44,815 nt of DNA, from positions 1-44,815 of the forward strand of contig JBBSHJ010000015.1 in NCBI GenBank assembly GCA_038253135.1, written 5' to 3'. This document shows positions 31,141 through 40,457 of the stretch, piece after piece. This stretch comes from JBBSHJ01 sp038253135 (GTDB lineage: Bacteria; Actinomycetota; Actinomycetes; Mycobacteriales; QHCD01). Below the pieces are notes generated by a model that was not told the origin of the DNA, searched no databases, and saw nothing but the letters and a program-made list of their open reading frames with translations. The position numbers and the translations under genes were made by a program. Each line of letters opens with the position of its first letter. The stretch's first letter is position 1.

Positions 31141-33180
31141 TCAGTCGCGGTCGTCCAGTCCCGGCGCCGTCTTCTGCACCTGCATCAGGAACTCGGCGTT
31201 GCTGGACGTCTTGCGGAGCCGATCGAGCACCAGCTCGAGGGCCTGCTGCGGTTCGAGGGCGGCAAGGACCCGGCGCAGCTTGTGCACGATCGCGATCTCG
31301 TCCGGTCCCATGAGGATCTCTTCCTTGCGGGTGCTCGACGCGTCGACGTCGACCGCGGGGTAGATCCGCTTCTCGGACAGCTTGCGGTCCAGCCGCAACT
31401 CGGCGTTGCCAGTGCTCTTGAACTCCTCGAAGATCACCGTGTCACCGGTCGAACCGGTCTCGACCAGCGACGAGGCGATGATCGTCAGCGAGCCGCCGTT
31501 CTCGATGTTGCGGGCCGCACCGAGGAACCGCTTCGGCGGGTAGAGCGCCGTCGCGTCGACACCACCGGAAAGGATCCGGCCGCTCGCCGGCGACGCGTTG
31601 TTGTAGGCCCGCGCGAGCCGCGTGATGGAGTCCAGCAAAACGACGACGTCGTGTCCCATCTCGACCAGCCGCTTGGCCCGTTCGATGGACAGCTCGGCAA
31701 CCGTGGTGTGGTCCGAGGGCGGGCGGTCGAAGGTCGAGGCGATGACCTCGCCCTTGACCGACCGCTGCATGTCGGTGACTTCCTCGGGCCGCTCGTCGGC
31801 GAGCACGACCATGAGGTGGCATTCGGGATTGTTCGTGGTGATCGCATTCGCGATCGCCTGCATCACCATCGTCTTGCCGGCCTTGGGCGGGCTGACGATG
31901 AGTGCTCGCTGGCCCTTGCCGATCGGCATGACGAGGTCGATCACCCGCGTGATGAGGATGTGCGGCTCGGTCTCGAGGCGCAGCCGCTCCTGCGGGTACA
32001 GCGGCGTGAGCTTGTGGAACTCGGGCCGCTTCTTGGCATCCTCCGGATCCATCCCGTTGACGGTGTCGAGGCGCACCAGCGCGTTGTACTTGTCGCGCCG
32101 CTCGCCCTCTCTCGGCTGGCGCACCGCACCGGTCACGGCATCGCCGCGGCGCAGCGAGTACTTGCGCACCTGCGAGAGCGAGACATAGATGTCGTTGGGC
32201 CCGGTCAGGTAACCCGAGGTGCGGATGAACGCGTAGTTCTCGAGCACATCGAGGATTCCGGCGACCGGCAGCAGGACATCGTCCTCGGCGATCACGGGGT
32301 CGCTCGTCTCGGTGAACCGCTCCCGGGCGCCGCTACCGCCACTGCGCCCGCGGCGGTCACGGAACCGGCGCCCGCGGCGTCGGCTTCCGCCGCCGTCCTC
32401 GTCGTCGCGACCGTCCCGGTTCGGGTTGTTGGTGCCGCTGGTGCTGGTGCTGTTGCGGTTGCGCTGAGCGGCACCGCCGGAGTTGTTGCGATCCCGGTTG
32501 CTCTGGCCGTCCCGGTTGTTCTGGCCGTCCCGGTTGTTCTGGCCGTTCTGGCCGTCCCGGTTGTTCTGGCCGTCCCGGTTGTTCTGGCCGTCCCGGTTGC
32601 TCTGGCCGTTCTGGCCGTCCCGGTTCTGGGTCTCGCGGTTGCGGCCCTGCTTCTGGTCGTTTCGAGCGGCGCCGGTGTCCTCACCGTCACCGCTCTCGGC
32701 GGTCGAGTGCTGGGGCGCATCGTCGGTGCGAGACGGGCTCGACGACTCCGTACCGCGCCCGTTGCCGGACGAAGTAGCCGCGGCCGACGTCGCGGCCGGC
32801 TCGGCGGCGGAATCGATCACCGCAGGCGCCCCCGCGGGGCGGTTGGCTGTCCGGCGAGAGCGGGCCGGCCGGGAGGCGGCCGCGCCTGGTACGGCGTCGA
32901 CCGATGCCGAAACCGCGGCGGCCGAGGCCCGCGGTTGCGCGGAGGCGGTCGGGCTCGACCCGCCGCCCTGACGCTCGGTGATCGCGGCGATGAGGTCGCT
33001 CTTGCGCATCCGGCCGGTGGCCGGGATGCCGAGGCTGTGCGCCACCTGGCGCAACTCGGCGAGCACCATGCCGGAGAGCCCGGCACGGCGGTTCCCGTTC
33101 GAACGGGACGCGGCCTGATCGGCCGCGGTGTCGGCCGGTGCGGTTAGCACGTCGGGCCGGCTATCAGTGGTGTCGCTCAA
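31141..33180 (-). CDS. rho: Transcription termination factor Rho with long Asn/Gly-rich insert
   Basis: A 679-residue hexameric RNA-dependent ATPase that ends transcription. Residues 33-75 are the N-terminal helical domain (GLSGMVLAELRQVAHSLGIPATGRMRKSDLIAAI). Residues about 76-290 are a large insertion, first Ala/Ser rich, then Asn/Gln/Asp/Gly/Arg rich with repeated NNRDGQ units (183-232), then an Arg-rich patch (RRRGRRFRDRRGR). The cold-shock-like RNA-binding domain (GILDVLENYAFIRTSGYL) begins near 307, and Walker A is PPKAGKT (431-437). The bicyclomycin/Q-loop region follows. The start is TTG 33180, since AAGGA lies six bases upstream. A strong hairpin follows the gene. Confidence 0.96.
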   Translation of the reverse strand: MSDTTDSRPDVLTAPADTAADQAASRSNGNRRAGLSGMVLAELRQVAHSLGIPATGRMRKSDLIAAITERQGGGSSPTASAQPRASAAAVSASVDAVPGAAASRPARSRRTANRPAGAPAVIDSAAEPAATSAAATSSGNGRGTESSSPSRTDDAPQHSTAESGDGEDTGAARNDQKQGRNRETQNRDGQNGQSNRDGQNNRDGQNNRDGQNGQNNRDGQNNRDGQSNRDRNNSGGAAQRNRNSTSTSGTNNPNRDGRDDEDGGGSRRRGRRFRDRRGRSGGSGARERFTETSDPVIAEDDVLLPVAGILDVLENYAFIRTSGYLTGPNDIYVSLSQVRKYSLRRGDAVTGAVRQPREGERRDKYNALVRLDTVNGMDPEDAKKRPEFHKLTPLYPQERLRLETEPHILITRVIDLVMPIGKGQRALIVSPPKAGKTMVMQAIANAITTNNPECHLMVVLADERPEEVTDMQRSVKGEVIASTFDRPPSDHTTVAELSIERAKRLVEMGHDVVVLLDSITRLARAYNNASPASGRILSGGVDATALYPPKRFLGAARNIENGGSLTIIASSLVETGSTGDTVIFEEFKSTGNAELRLDRKLSEKRIYPAVDVDASSTRKEEILMGPDEIAIVHKLRRVLAALEPQQALELVLDRLRKTSSNAEFLMQVQKTAPGLDDRD
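32496..32625 (-). repeat. Short-unit repeats coding NNRDGQ in rho
   Basis: An 18-base unit (CAGAACAACCGGGACGGC-like) recurs with small variants and six-base interruptions, coding runs of NNRDGQ and NGQ. Near-identity at the DNA level implies recent expansion. The region is expected to be disordered and RNA-sticky. Confidence 0.9.
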
Positions 33181-33540
33181 TGCGGGTCCTTCCCTGGCGA
33201 CATTCCGCGTTGTGCGGGTATGTCGATGTGTGACGTGAGCGGTGTGAAGGCGAGAAGAGTCTGCTGCGGTGACGAACTCCCCGATCGGGTACGCCGGTAG
33301 CGGCTGAGCCCAAAGAACCCCTTCGTCCTACGACCGATCGCAACGGCCATCTGATCCGCGCCGCCGATGTCGGTCACTATGTCGGTCGCCGACCATCCAG
33401 ATCGCAGCCGCCGTCGGACCGGAGGCAACAACCACGCGCATACAGATGCCGTGGTGGCCTGGCCGGAGCGGGGACCTGATACGTGGCAGAAGGATCCAGA
33501 ACCGGTGATGTGTCGGTGCCTGCTCTGCTGCGAATGCGCA

Positions 33541-33555
33541 CGCCTTGACAAGGCG
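33541..33555. promoter_or_regulatory. Palindrome CGCCTTG-A-CAAGGCG in the thrB-rho gap
   Basis: Perfect seven-base arms around one base. It sits in the 453-base gap 33181-33633 ahead of rho, which otherwise shows no gene on either strand. It could be an operator, but the position relative to the unmapped rho promoter is unknown. Confidence 0.35.
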
Positions 33556-33598
33556 ACCGAGAGCTAGCGTAGACCGCCGAGCGGTTCGTGGGCAACCG

Positions 33599-33623
33599 GA
33601 CGCACCGTCCTTGAACGTGCGTC
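33599..33623 (-). terminator. Hairpin after thrB, candidate terminator
   Basis: GACGCAC (33599-33605) and GTGCGTC (33617-33623) pair perfectly around an 11-base loop, ten bases past the thrB stop. It would end the lysA-hom-thrC-thrB transcript. Confidence 0.5.
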
Positions 33624-33633
33624 GGGTGCCGAC

Positions 33634-34548
33634 CTATTCCCCGATGCTCGTGACGGTGGCCCCGCGGACATCCACATCCACCCGGCGCGGCGACCACCCG
33701 GGCGGCGCAAACGCGTGCGCAGCGCCCACACTCGTGTCCACGGCCAGCACCAGGACGGCGGGGCCGGCGCCGGACACGGTGGCGGGCAGGCCATGGCTGC
33801 GTAGCTCGTGCACGACCCGCAGCGTGTCCGGGATCACCCTCGCCCGCTGATCCTGATGCAGGCGGTCCTCGGTCGCGTCGAGCAGCAGATCGGGGCGATC
33901 GGTGAGCGCCCGGACCAGCAGCGCGGCCCGCCCCGCGTTGCGCGCGGCATCGGAATGCCCGACGACGTCCGGAAGCGCTGCTCGCGCCGCGGCGGTCGAC
34001 GCGGCGTGATCCGGGATGAGGACCACCGGGACGATCCGCGGGTGCGGCCGGAAGGCGGTGAATCGCGGCCCGCGCTTCCCCTGCCAAGCGATCGTGGCGC
34101 CGCCGCCCACGCACGCCGCAACATTGTCCGGATGGCCCTCGATGCTCGCGGCGAGCTCGAAGACGCCGATGTCGTCCGGCGCGCCGCCGGCGAGCACCTG
34201 GGCGCCGAGCACCCCGGTCACGATGGCCGCTGCGGACGAGCCGAGACCCCTGGCCTGCGGGATGGTGTTATGGCAGGTGAGCCGCAGCCCGGTCGGCGGA
34301 AAACCCTTGGCCGCCAGGCATGTGCGCGCACTCGCCACGATGAGGTGCGAGTCGTCCAGCGGTACGTCGCCGGCACCCTCGCCGTCGACCTGCACCGCGC
34401 TGGGGCGGTCGCCGGTCACGGTCATCTCGACCTCGTCGTACCAGGCGAGGGCCAGTCCCAACGCGTCGAATCCGGGACCGAGATTGGCGCTGGTCGCCGG
34501 CACGCGCACCCGCACGGTGCGCCCGTCCGGGATCACCGTCGGAGCCAC
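33634..34548 (-). CDS. thrB: Homoserine kinase
   Basis: A 304-residue GHMP-family kinase that phosphorylates homoserine in threonine synthesis. VRVRVPATSANLGPGFDALGLALAWYDEVE is the typical N terminus, the ATP loop is PQARGLGSSAAAIV (GLGSSAA, 101-107), SIEGHPDNVAACVGGGATIAW the third motif, and LPATVSGAGPAVLVL the C-terminal one. I chose GTG 34548, one base after the thrC stop (TGAGGTG). A longer frame extending into thrC is Pro/Arg-rich shadow sequence. Confidence 0.95.
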   Translation of the reverse strand: MAPTVIPDGRTVRVRVPATSANLGPGFDALGLALAWYDEVEMTVTGDRPSAVQVDGEGAGDVPLDDSHLIVASARTCLAAKGFPPTGLRLTCHNTIPQARGLGSSAAAIVTGVLGAQVLAGGAPDDIGVFELAASIEGHPDNVAACVGGGATIAWQGKRGPRFTAFRPHPRIVPVVLIPDHAASTAAARAALPDVVGHSDAARNAGRAALLVRALTDRPDLLLDATEDRLHQDQRARVIPDTLRVVHELRSHGLPATVSGAGPAVLVLAVDTSVGAAHAFAPPGWSPRRVDVDVRGATVTSIGE

Positions 34549-34549
34549 C

Positions 34550-35620
34550 TCAGGCGAGCCCGAGGGCGGCGGCGGCGGCGGTCGAGTCGACCGGGATCGA
34601 ACGCGGGCTCGGCGCACCGGAGATCGCCCAGTCGGGATCCTTGAGGCCGTTGCCGGTGACCGTGCAGACGACGCGCGCGCCGGCGGGCAGCCGTCCATCC
34701 GCGGCCGTCGCGAGCAGACCGGCGACGCTGGCAGCCGATGCCGGCTCCACGAAAACGCCCTCGGAGCGGGCCAGCAGCCGGTAGGCCTCGAGGATCTGCC
34801 GGTCGGTCACCGCGTCGATCAGGCCGCCTGACTCGTCCCGGGCGGCGAGCGCCTGCTGCCAGGACGCCGGCTTGCCGATCCGGATCGCGGTGGCGATGGT
34901 GATCGGGTGCTCCACGGCGATCCCGGTCACGATCGGCGCCGCCCCAGACGCCTGAAACCCGAACATCCGCGGAGTTGCCGCGACGAGCCCGTCGGCGGCG
35001 TATTCGCGATACCCCTTCCAGTAGGCCGTGATGTTGCCGGCGTTTCCGACCGGCAGGCAGTGCACGTCCGGCGCCGCCCCGAGGAGGTCGCAGATCTCGA
35101 AGGCGGCCGACTTCTGGCCCTCGATCCGGTACGGGTTGACCGAGTTGACCAGCGTGACCGGGAAATTCGCCGCGAGGTCGCGGGCGAGCACCAGGCAATC
35201 GTCGAAGGATCCGTCGACCTGGAGCAGCGTCGCGCCGTGCACCAGGGCCTGGGCCAGCTTGCCGAGGGCGATCTTGCCGCGCGGCACCAGGACGGCGCAG
35301 GTCAACCCGGCTCGCACGGCGTACGCCGCCGCCGAGGCGCTGGTGTTTCCGGTGCTGGCGCAGATGACCGCCTTGCTGCCCTCGCTCTTGGCCTGGGTGA
35401 TCGCGACGGTCATGCCGCGATCCTTGAAGGATCCCGTCGGGTTGGCCCCCTCCACCTTGAGGTGCACAACGCAGCCGGTGCGCCGGGACAGCTCCGGCGC
35501 GGCCAGCAGCGGGGTACCTCCCTCAAGGAGGGTCACCGGCTCGGCGTCCGGCGCCAGCGGCAGCCGGTCGCGATAGGTCTCGATCACCCCTCGCCATGCC
35601 GGAGCCTGCATCAGCGTCAT
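34550..35620 (-). CDS. thrC: Threonine synthase
   Basis: A 356-residue PLP enzyme converting O-phosphohomoserine to threonine. LLEGGTPLL and LKVEGANPTGSFKDRGM (Lys66 binds PLP) are at the N terminus, then CASTGNTSASAAAYAVRAG, LPVGNAGNITAYWKGYREY (the GNAGN phosphate loop) and VCTVTGNGLKDPD. This is the short type found in actinobacteria. ATG 35620 overlaps the hom stop (ATGA). An internal ATG at 35611 is a weaker alternative. Confidence 0.96.
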   Translation of the reverse strand: MTLMQAPAWRGVIETYRDRLPLAPDAEPVTLLEGGTPLLAAPELSRRTGCVVHLKVEGANPTGSFKDRGMTVAITQAKSEGSKAVICASTGNTSASAAAYAVRAGLTCAVLVPRGKIALGKLAQALVHGATLLQVDGSFDDCLVLARDLAANFPVTLVNSVNPYRIEGQKSAAFEICDLLGAAPDVHCLPVGNAGNITAYWKGYREYAADGLVAATPRMFGFQASGAAPIVTGIAVEHPITIATAIRIGKPASWQQALAARDESGGLIDAVTDRQILEAYRLLARSEGVFVEPASAASVAGLLATAADGRLPAGARVVCTVTGNGLKDPDWAISGAPSPRSIPVDSTAAAAALGLA

Positions 35621-36939
35621 CGGCGCTCCTCCCCGGCCCCGTCGGTGTCGTTGTCGCCCTCGACCCGCATCACGCTGGTGACCTCGCGGACCGCCTCGAT
35701 CCGCCGGAGCCCGTCGACGGTCTCCGACAGTGCCGCGTCCGGCGCGGTGTGGGTGACCAGGACGAGGCTCGCATCGGCCCCGCGGCCATCCTGCCGCATC
35801 GTCTGGATGCTGACCTCGTGCGCCGCGAAGACCTGGGCAACTTCGGCGAGCACGCCCGGCCGATCGGCCACGTCGATGCTCACGTGATAGCGGGTGCGGG
35901 TCTCACCGATCGAGCGGACCGGCAGGTCGGCGTACGCCGTCCGGCCGAGTCCGGACGCGGTTCCCGCGACCCGGTTGCGGGCCACCGCGACGACATCACC
36001 GAGCACGGCGCTCGCGCTCGGCGCGCCGCCGGCGCCCGGTCCGTAGAACATCAGCTGGCCCGCGGCCGCCGCCTCGACATAAACGGCGTTGAACGCTCCG
36101 CCGACGCCGGCCAGTGCGTGCGTACGCGGAATCATCGCCGGATGCACCCGGACGCCGATCGTCTCATTTCCCGCCGCATCGGTATGGCGTTCGCAGATGG
36201 CGAGCAACTTGACAACACAGTGCATACCCGCGGCGCTGGAAATGTCGGCCGCGGTGACCTCTGAAATTCCCTCGCGGTAGACGTCGGCGGCAGTCACAGT
36301 GCTGTGAAAGGCAAGCCCGGCAAGGATTGCCGCCTTCGACGCGGCGTCGAATCCGTCGATGTCGGCGGTCGGATCGGCCTCGGCGTAACCGAGCGAGGTG
36401 GCCTCGTCAAGAGCATCGCCGAAGCCGGATCCGGTCTCATGCATCCGCGAAAGGATGAAATTGGTTGTACCGTTCACAATACCCAGAACGCGGGTGATGC
36501 GGTCACCGGCGAGCGACTCACGCAGCGGCCGCAGCAGCGGGATCGCGCCGGCAACGGATGCCTCGTAATACAGGTCGACCCCGGCATCGCGGGCGGCGCT
36601 CTGCATCGCCGCGCCGTCCTCGGCCAGGAGCGCCTTGTTGCCGGTCACGACCGACTTGCCGGTCTTGATCGCTTCGAGCAGCAGCGTGCGGGCCGGCTCG
36701 ATGCCACCGATCAGCTCGATGACGATGTCGACATCGGGTCGTCGTACCAGCCCGGCGGCATCTGCAGTGAGCAGGGCCGGGTCGATCTCGGGGTGCCGGT
36801 GCGGCCGCCGGCAGGCGACGCCGACCAACTCAACCGGCGTCCCGATGCGAGCGGCGAAATCGTCCTGGTGCGCTGCCAGCAACCGCACCACCTGGCTACC
36901 GACGGTGCCGCAGCCGAGCAGCGCAAGGCGCACCGTCAT
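35617..36939 (-). CDS. hom: Homoserine dehydrogenase with ACT domain
   Basis: A 440-residue NAD(P)-dependent enzyme reducing aspartate semialdehyde to homoserine. The Rossmann loop is LLGCGTVGSQV (9-14). VTGNKALLAEDG, GIVNGTTNFILSRM and the catalytic region EATSLGYAEADPTADIDGFDAASKAAILA are clear. Residues about 350-425 are an ACT domain (YHVSIDVADRPGVLAEVAQVFAAHEVSIQTMRQDG), predicting threonine feedback control. ATG 36939 overlaps the lysA stop, and the hom stop overlaps the thrC start. Confidence 0.96.
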   Translation of the reverse strand: MTVRLALLGCGTVGSQVVRLLAAHQDDFAARIGTPVELVGVACRRPHRHPEIDPALLTADAAGLVRRPDVDIVIELIGGIEPARTLLLEAIKTGKSVVTGNKALLAEDGAAMQSAARDAGVDLYYEASVAGAIPLLRPLRESLAGDRITRVLGIVNGTTNFILSRMHETGSGFGDALDEATSLGYAEADPTADIDGFDAASKAAILAGLAFHSTVTAADVYREGISEVTAADISSAAGMHCVVKLLAICERHTDAAGNETIGVRVHPAMIPRTHALAGVGGAFNAVYVEAAAAGQLMFYGPGAGGAPSASAVLGDVVAVARNRVAGTASGLGRTAYADLPVRSIGETRTRYHVSIDVADRPGVLAEVAQVFAAHEVSIQTMRQDGRGADASLVLVTHTAPDAALSETVDGLRRIEAVREVTSVMRVEGDNDTDGAGEERR

Positions 36940-38327
36940 TGCGCGACCTCCACGTCCAGGCGCATCAGATCCTCGATCGTCTCCCGCCGCACGATGACCC
37001 GCGCGGTGCCGTCGCGGACCGCCAGCACCGGTGGTCGGGGCACGTGGTTGTAGGTGCTGGCCAGACTGCGACAGTAGGCTCCTGTCGCCGCGACGGCCAG
37101 CAGGTCCCCAGGACCGATGTCGCCGGGTAGCCACGTGTCGCGGACGATGATATCGCCTGACTCGCAGTGCTTTCCGACGACGCGGCACAGGATCGGCGGT
37201 ACCGACGAGACCCTGTTGACCAGCGCGCAGGTGTAGGCGGCGCCGTAGAGCGCGGTGCGGACGTTGTCGCTCATGCCGCCGTCGACAGAGACATAGGTAC
37301 GTCGTCCCTCAACCGGCTTGACCGTGCCGACGCGGTACATCGTGAGGGTGCCCGGTCCGGCGATGGCCCGTCCCGGCTCGACTACGACCTGAGGTAGCGG
37401 GAATCGGGCAGCGTCACACTCGCTGCGGACCTGCTCGTGCAGGTCCCGCGCCAGGCGGCCGGCACTGACCGGATCATCCTCGCTGCGGTAGGCGATGCCG
37501 AAACCGCCGCCGAGGTCCAGGATCGGCAGGCTCAGGCCGATCTCGTCGCGGATGGCGGCCAGCAGCCCGACCGCGCGGCGCGCGGACACCTCGAAGCCGT
37601 CGGTGTCGAAGATCTGCGAGCCGATGTGGCTGTGAATGCCGACCAGCTCGAGGCTTGGCCGCTTGGCGATTTCCCGCGCCGCCTCCAGCGCGTCACCGCC
37701 GGCGACCGAGAAGCCGAACTTCTGGTCCTCGTGTGCGGTGGCGATGAACTCGTGGGTGTGGGCCTCCACGCCGACGGTGGCGCGCACGAGCACCTGCTGG
37801 CGACGGCCATGGGTCTCCGCGATCGTGGCCAACCGGTCGATCTCGGCGAAGGAGTCGACGATGATCCGGCCGACCCCGGCGGCCACCGCCGTGGCCAGCT
37901 CGGCCGGCGACTTGTTGTTGCCGTGCATGCCGATCTGCTCCGGCGGGAAGCCCGCGCGCAGCGCCACGGCGAGCTCGCCCGCACTGCACACGTCGAGGCA
38001 CAGCCCCTCCTCGCGCACCCAGCGCAGGAGCTCGACCGCGCAGAAAGCCTTGGCCGCGTAGTGCACGTTGTCGGCACCGAAGGCGTCCGCGAATGCCCGC
38101 GCGCGGGCGCGGAAGTCGGCCTCGTCCACGACATAGCACGGCGTACCCGCGCTCTCGGCGACCGTGCGAAGGTCGAGGCCGCGCATCCGAAGCGCGCCGT
38201 CTGCGCCACGTTCGAGACCGACGGGCCACACGTGGGGATCGATGGTGTCGAGGTCGGCCGGGGCCGGCCGGCCGGCCGGGAGGTCCGCCTCTCCGGCGTG
38301 CAGGGCGCCGGCTTCGTGAGTGCGCAC
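36936..38327 (-). CDS. lysA: Diaminopimelate decarboxylase
   Basis: A 463-residue PLP enzyme producing lysine from meso-diaminopimelate. The PLP lysine is Lys93 in VHYAAKAFC, and the barrel carries GMHGNNKSPAELA, GIHSHIGSQIFD and LDLGGGFGIAY. The C-terminal part has VEPGRAI, then GKHCESGDII with the active-site Cys, and GAYCRSLASTYNHVPRPPVLAV. I chose GTG 38327 because AGGAG lies six bases upstream, straddling the end of argS, 8 bases away. A much longer upstream frame is argS shadow. Confidence 0.96.
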   Translation of the reverse strand: MRTHEAGALHAGEADLPAGRPAPADLDTIDPHVWPVGLERGADGALRMRGLDLRTVAESAGTPCYVVDEADFRARARAFADAFGADNVHYAAKAFCAVELLRWVREEGLCLDVCSAGELAVALRAGFPPEQIGMHGNNKSPAELATAVAAGVGRIIVDSFAEIDRLATIAETHGRRQQVLVRATVGVEAHTHEFIATAHEDQKFGFSVAGGDALEAAREIAKRPSLELVGIHSHIGSQIFDTDGFEVSARRAVGLLAAIRDEIGLSLPILDLGGGFGIAYRSEDDPVSAGRLARDLHEQVRSECDAARFPLPQVVVEPGRAIAGPGTLTMYRVGTVKPVEGRRTYVSVDGGMSDNVRTALYGAAYTCALVNRVSSVPPILCRVVGKHCESGDIIVRDTWLPGDIGPGDLLAVAATGAYCRSLASTYNHVPRPPVLAVRDGTARVIVRRETIEDLMRLDVEVAQ

Positions 38328-38335
38328 GCTCGCTC

Positions 38336-39994
38336 CTACATCCGATCCGGCGCCGTGACGCCGAGCAGGCCGAGGCCGTTCTCGAGGACGACGCGCGTTG
38401 CCTCGACCAGCCATAGCCGCGCGGCGACCAGCTCGACCGCCATCGGCTCGTCCCCGCGCGGCAGGACGCGACACGAGTCGTAGAACCGGTGGTAGGCGCC
38501 CGCCGACGACTCCAGGTAGCGCGCGATGCGGTGCGGCTCGCGCAGCTGCGCGGCGGCCGCGACGACGCGCGGGAACTCGCCGAGCGCGCCGAGCAGCTCG
38601 GTCTCGCGCTCGTGCCCGAGCAGGCTCGGGTGGTAGTCCTCGCCGCGGGCGAAACCGAGCTCGGCCGCGTTGCGCTGCAGCGACGCCAGCCGGGCGTGCG
38701 CATACTGCACGTAGAAGACGGGGTTGTCCGCTGTCCGCTTGGTGATCTCGTCGACGTCCAGGGTCAGCGGCGTGTCCGCCGACCAGCGGGCGAGCGAATA
38801 CCGTCCGGCGTCGACACCGACGAGGTCGACGAACTCGTCGAGCGTCACCATCGTCCCGGCCCGCTTGGACAACCGCAGCTCCGCTCCGCCCTGCTGCAGC
38901 TTCACCATCTGGCCGATCAAGACCTCGAGGGTCTCGTCCGGGTCGTCGCCGGCGCAGGCGACGATCGAACGCAGCCGGCCGATGTAGCCGTGGTGGTCGG
39001 CGCCGAGCAGATACACGCACCGGTCGAAACCGCGGGCCCGCTTGTCGAGGTAGTACGCCGCGTCGGCGGCGAAGTACGTCGGCACGCCGGTCGAGCGGAT
39101 CAGCGGCCGGTCCTTGTCGTCGCCAAAGTCCGTCGTACGCAGCCAGACCGCGCCGTCGCCGTAGTAGACGTGCCCCTGCTCGCGCAGCCTCGCGACGGCC
39201 GCGTCGACCTCTCCGGCGTCGTGCAGCGACTTCTCGGAGAACCACACGTCGAAGTCGACGCCGAAGCGGTGCAGGCTGGCCTTGATCTGCTCGGCCATGA
39301 GGCGGTAACCCTCGGCCTTGAAGACCGCGAGCTGGTCGTCGTCAGGCAACTCCATCACATCGGGGCGGTCCTGTTGCACCGCCTTCGCCACGTCGGCGAC
39401 GTAGTCGCCGTGGTAGCCGTCTTCCGGCACCGGCAGTCCGCGCGCGGCCGCCTGCAGCGAGGCGGCGAAATGGTCGAGTTGGCTGCCCATGTCGTTGAAG
39501 TAGTGCTCCGACGCGACCTCCGCGCCCGCGGCGGTCAACACGCGCCGCAGCGAGTCGCCAAGGGCCGCCCACCGGGTGTGCCCGAGGTGCACCGGACCGG
39601 TCGGGTTGGCCGAGACGAACTCCAGATTGATCCGCTGTCCGGCGAGCTCATCGCTGCGTCCGTATCCGGGCCCCGCGACGACGATGGTCCTGGCCAGCTC
39701 GCCCAATGCCTCGCTCTCGAGGGTGACGTTGATGAACCCCGGCCCGGCGACCTCGGCCAGCCCGACGCCCGGCTCGTGGACCAGCCGATCGGCGATGGCC
39801 TGCGCCACTTCACGCGGTGACCGGCCGGCCGGCTTGGCCAGCCGCATGGCGACGTTGGTCGCGTAGTCACCGTGCGTCCTGTCCCGTGGACGCTCGACGA
39901 CGATGTCGTCGGGCGGGTCCACGGCAAGTACGCCGTCGTCCACGGCCGTGCGGATGGCGTGGCGAACGGCCTCTGCGAGGTCGGCAGGAGTCAC
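38336..39994 (-). CDS. argS: Arginyl-tRNA synthetase
   Basis: A 552-residue class I synthetase. The N-terminal additional domain contains DRTHGDYATNVAMRLAK. The ATP-binding HIGH box is HLGH (136-139, in SANPTGPVHLGHTRWAALGDSLRR). The KMSKS counterpart is LRLSKRAGTMVTLDEFVDLVG. The C-terminal anticodon-binding helices include DNPVFYVQYAHARLASLQRNA and ESSAGAYHRFYDSCRVL. GTG 39994 is supported by TAGCCT six bases upstream. tRNA-Arg(CCG), one of its substrates, is encoded divergently 100 bases away. Confidence 0.97.
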   Translation of the reverse strand: MTPADLAEAVRHAIRTAVDDGVLAVDPPDDIVVERPRDRTHGDYATNVAMRLAKPAGRSPREVAQAIADRLVHEPGVGLAEVAGPGFINVTLESEALGELARTIVVAGPGYGRSDELAGQRINLEFVSANPTGPVHLGHTRWAALGDSLRRVLTAAGAEVASEHYFNDMGSQLDHFAASLQAAARGLPVPEDGYHGDYVADVAKAVQQDRPDVMELPDDDQLAVFKAEGYRLMAEQIKASLHRFGVDFDVWFSEKSLHDAGEVDAAVARLREQGHVYYGDGAVWLRTTDFGDDKDRPLIRSTGVPTYFAADAAYYLDKRARGFDRCVYLLGADHHGYIGRLRSIVACAGDDPDETLEVLIGQMVKLQQGGAELRLSKRAGTMVTLDEFVDLVGVDAGRYSLARWSADTPLTLDVDEITKRTADNPVFYVQYAHARLASLQRNAAELGFARGEDYHPSLLGHERETELLGALGEFPRVVAAAAQLREPHRIARYLESSAGAYHRFYDSCRVLPRGDEPMAVELVAARLWLVEATRVVLENGLGLLGVTAPDRM

Positions 39995-40000
39995 CAGTCA

Positions 40001-40006
40001 AGGCTA
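40001..40006 (-). promoter_or_regulatory. Candidate leaderless -10 (TAGCCT) for argS
   Basis: TAGCCT on the minus strand ends six bases before the argS GTG start. Confidence 0.45.
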
Positions 40007-40071
40007 CCCGGCCGGCGCCGCCCGACCGCTCGGGCCGGGTGGGCGGCGGACGCGATGCGACCGGTTCGCAC

Positions 40072-40080
40072 TGATAGCCT
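40072..40080 (+). promoter_or_regulatory. Candidate extended -10 for tRNA-Arg
   Basis: TGATAGCCT fits TG-N-TANNNT, 16 bases before the mature tRNA 5' end. No clear -35 is seen. Confidence 0.35.
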
Positions 40081-40096
40081 TGTCAGCGCTTCATCC

Positions 40097-40168
40097 GCCC
40101 CCGTAGCTCAGGGGATAGAGCACCGCCCTCCGGAGGCGGGAGCGCAGGTTCGAATCCTGCCGGGGGCA
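40097..40168 (+). tRNA. tRNA-Arg (anticodon CCG)
   Basis: A complete cloverleaf: acceptor GCCCCCG/CGGGGGC with discriminator A, D arm GCTC-AGGGGATA-GAGC, anticodon arm CCGCC-CTCCGGA-GGCGG with anticodon CCG, a four-base variable loop, and T arm GCAGG-TTCGAAT-CCTGC. The 3' CCA is not encoded (A-CC-G follows). It reads CGG codons. Its 3' end is a common integration target, and a near-copy lies at 42959-42987. Confidence 0.98.
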
Positions 40169-40175
40169 CCGCGCT

Positions 40176-40200
40176 GCAGATCCCGTATTACGGGGCCTGC
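40176..40200 (+). terminator. Hairpin after tRNA-Arg
   Basis: GCAG and CTGC close a stem with a 2x2 internal loop and an inner CCCGT-ATT-ACGGG hairpin, followed by CTTGTTTCT. It begins eight bases after the tRNA. The stretch from here to 40457 holds no gene I can support. Confidence 0.4.
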
Positions 40201-40457
40201 ACTTGTTTCTGGACTCAATCCATGATCGCTACATCGGCTGCGGGTACCCATCCAGATCAATCTCGTGTGCTTGTTCGGGTCGCAGCCCGGAACCGGCAAC
40301 CACCGTTCGATTTCCGCGCCAGTCTCCGGGAAGCGATCACGCGACGACAATCCGGCCCGCGTTGCCGAATAGGTGGCTACCGGCGCCCCGGTGTCGCTGC
40401 TCGCGATCCGCTTCGACGTCCGCAGCGTCATCGACCGTCGGCGGTGGTGAGATAGGT

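Noticed and set aside
36936..39245. Long frame extending lysA far upstream
   Set aside because: The upstream part is Arg/Ala-rich antisense-type sequence within argS. The GTG at 38327 with AGGAG is the sensible start.
40108..40431. Minus-strand frame ending in GRIRTCAPASGGRCSIP
   Set aside because: This is the well-known spurious translation of the reverse strand of a tRNA gene.
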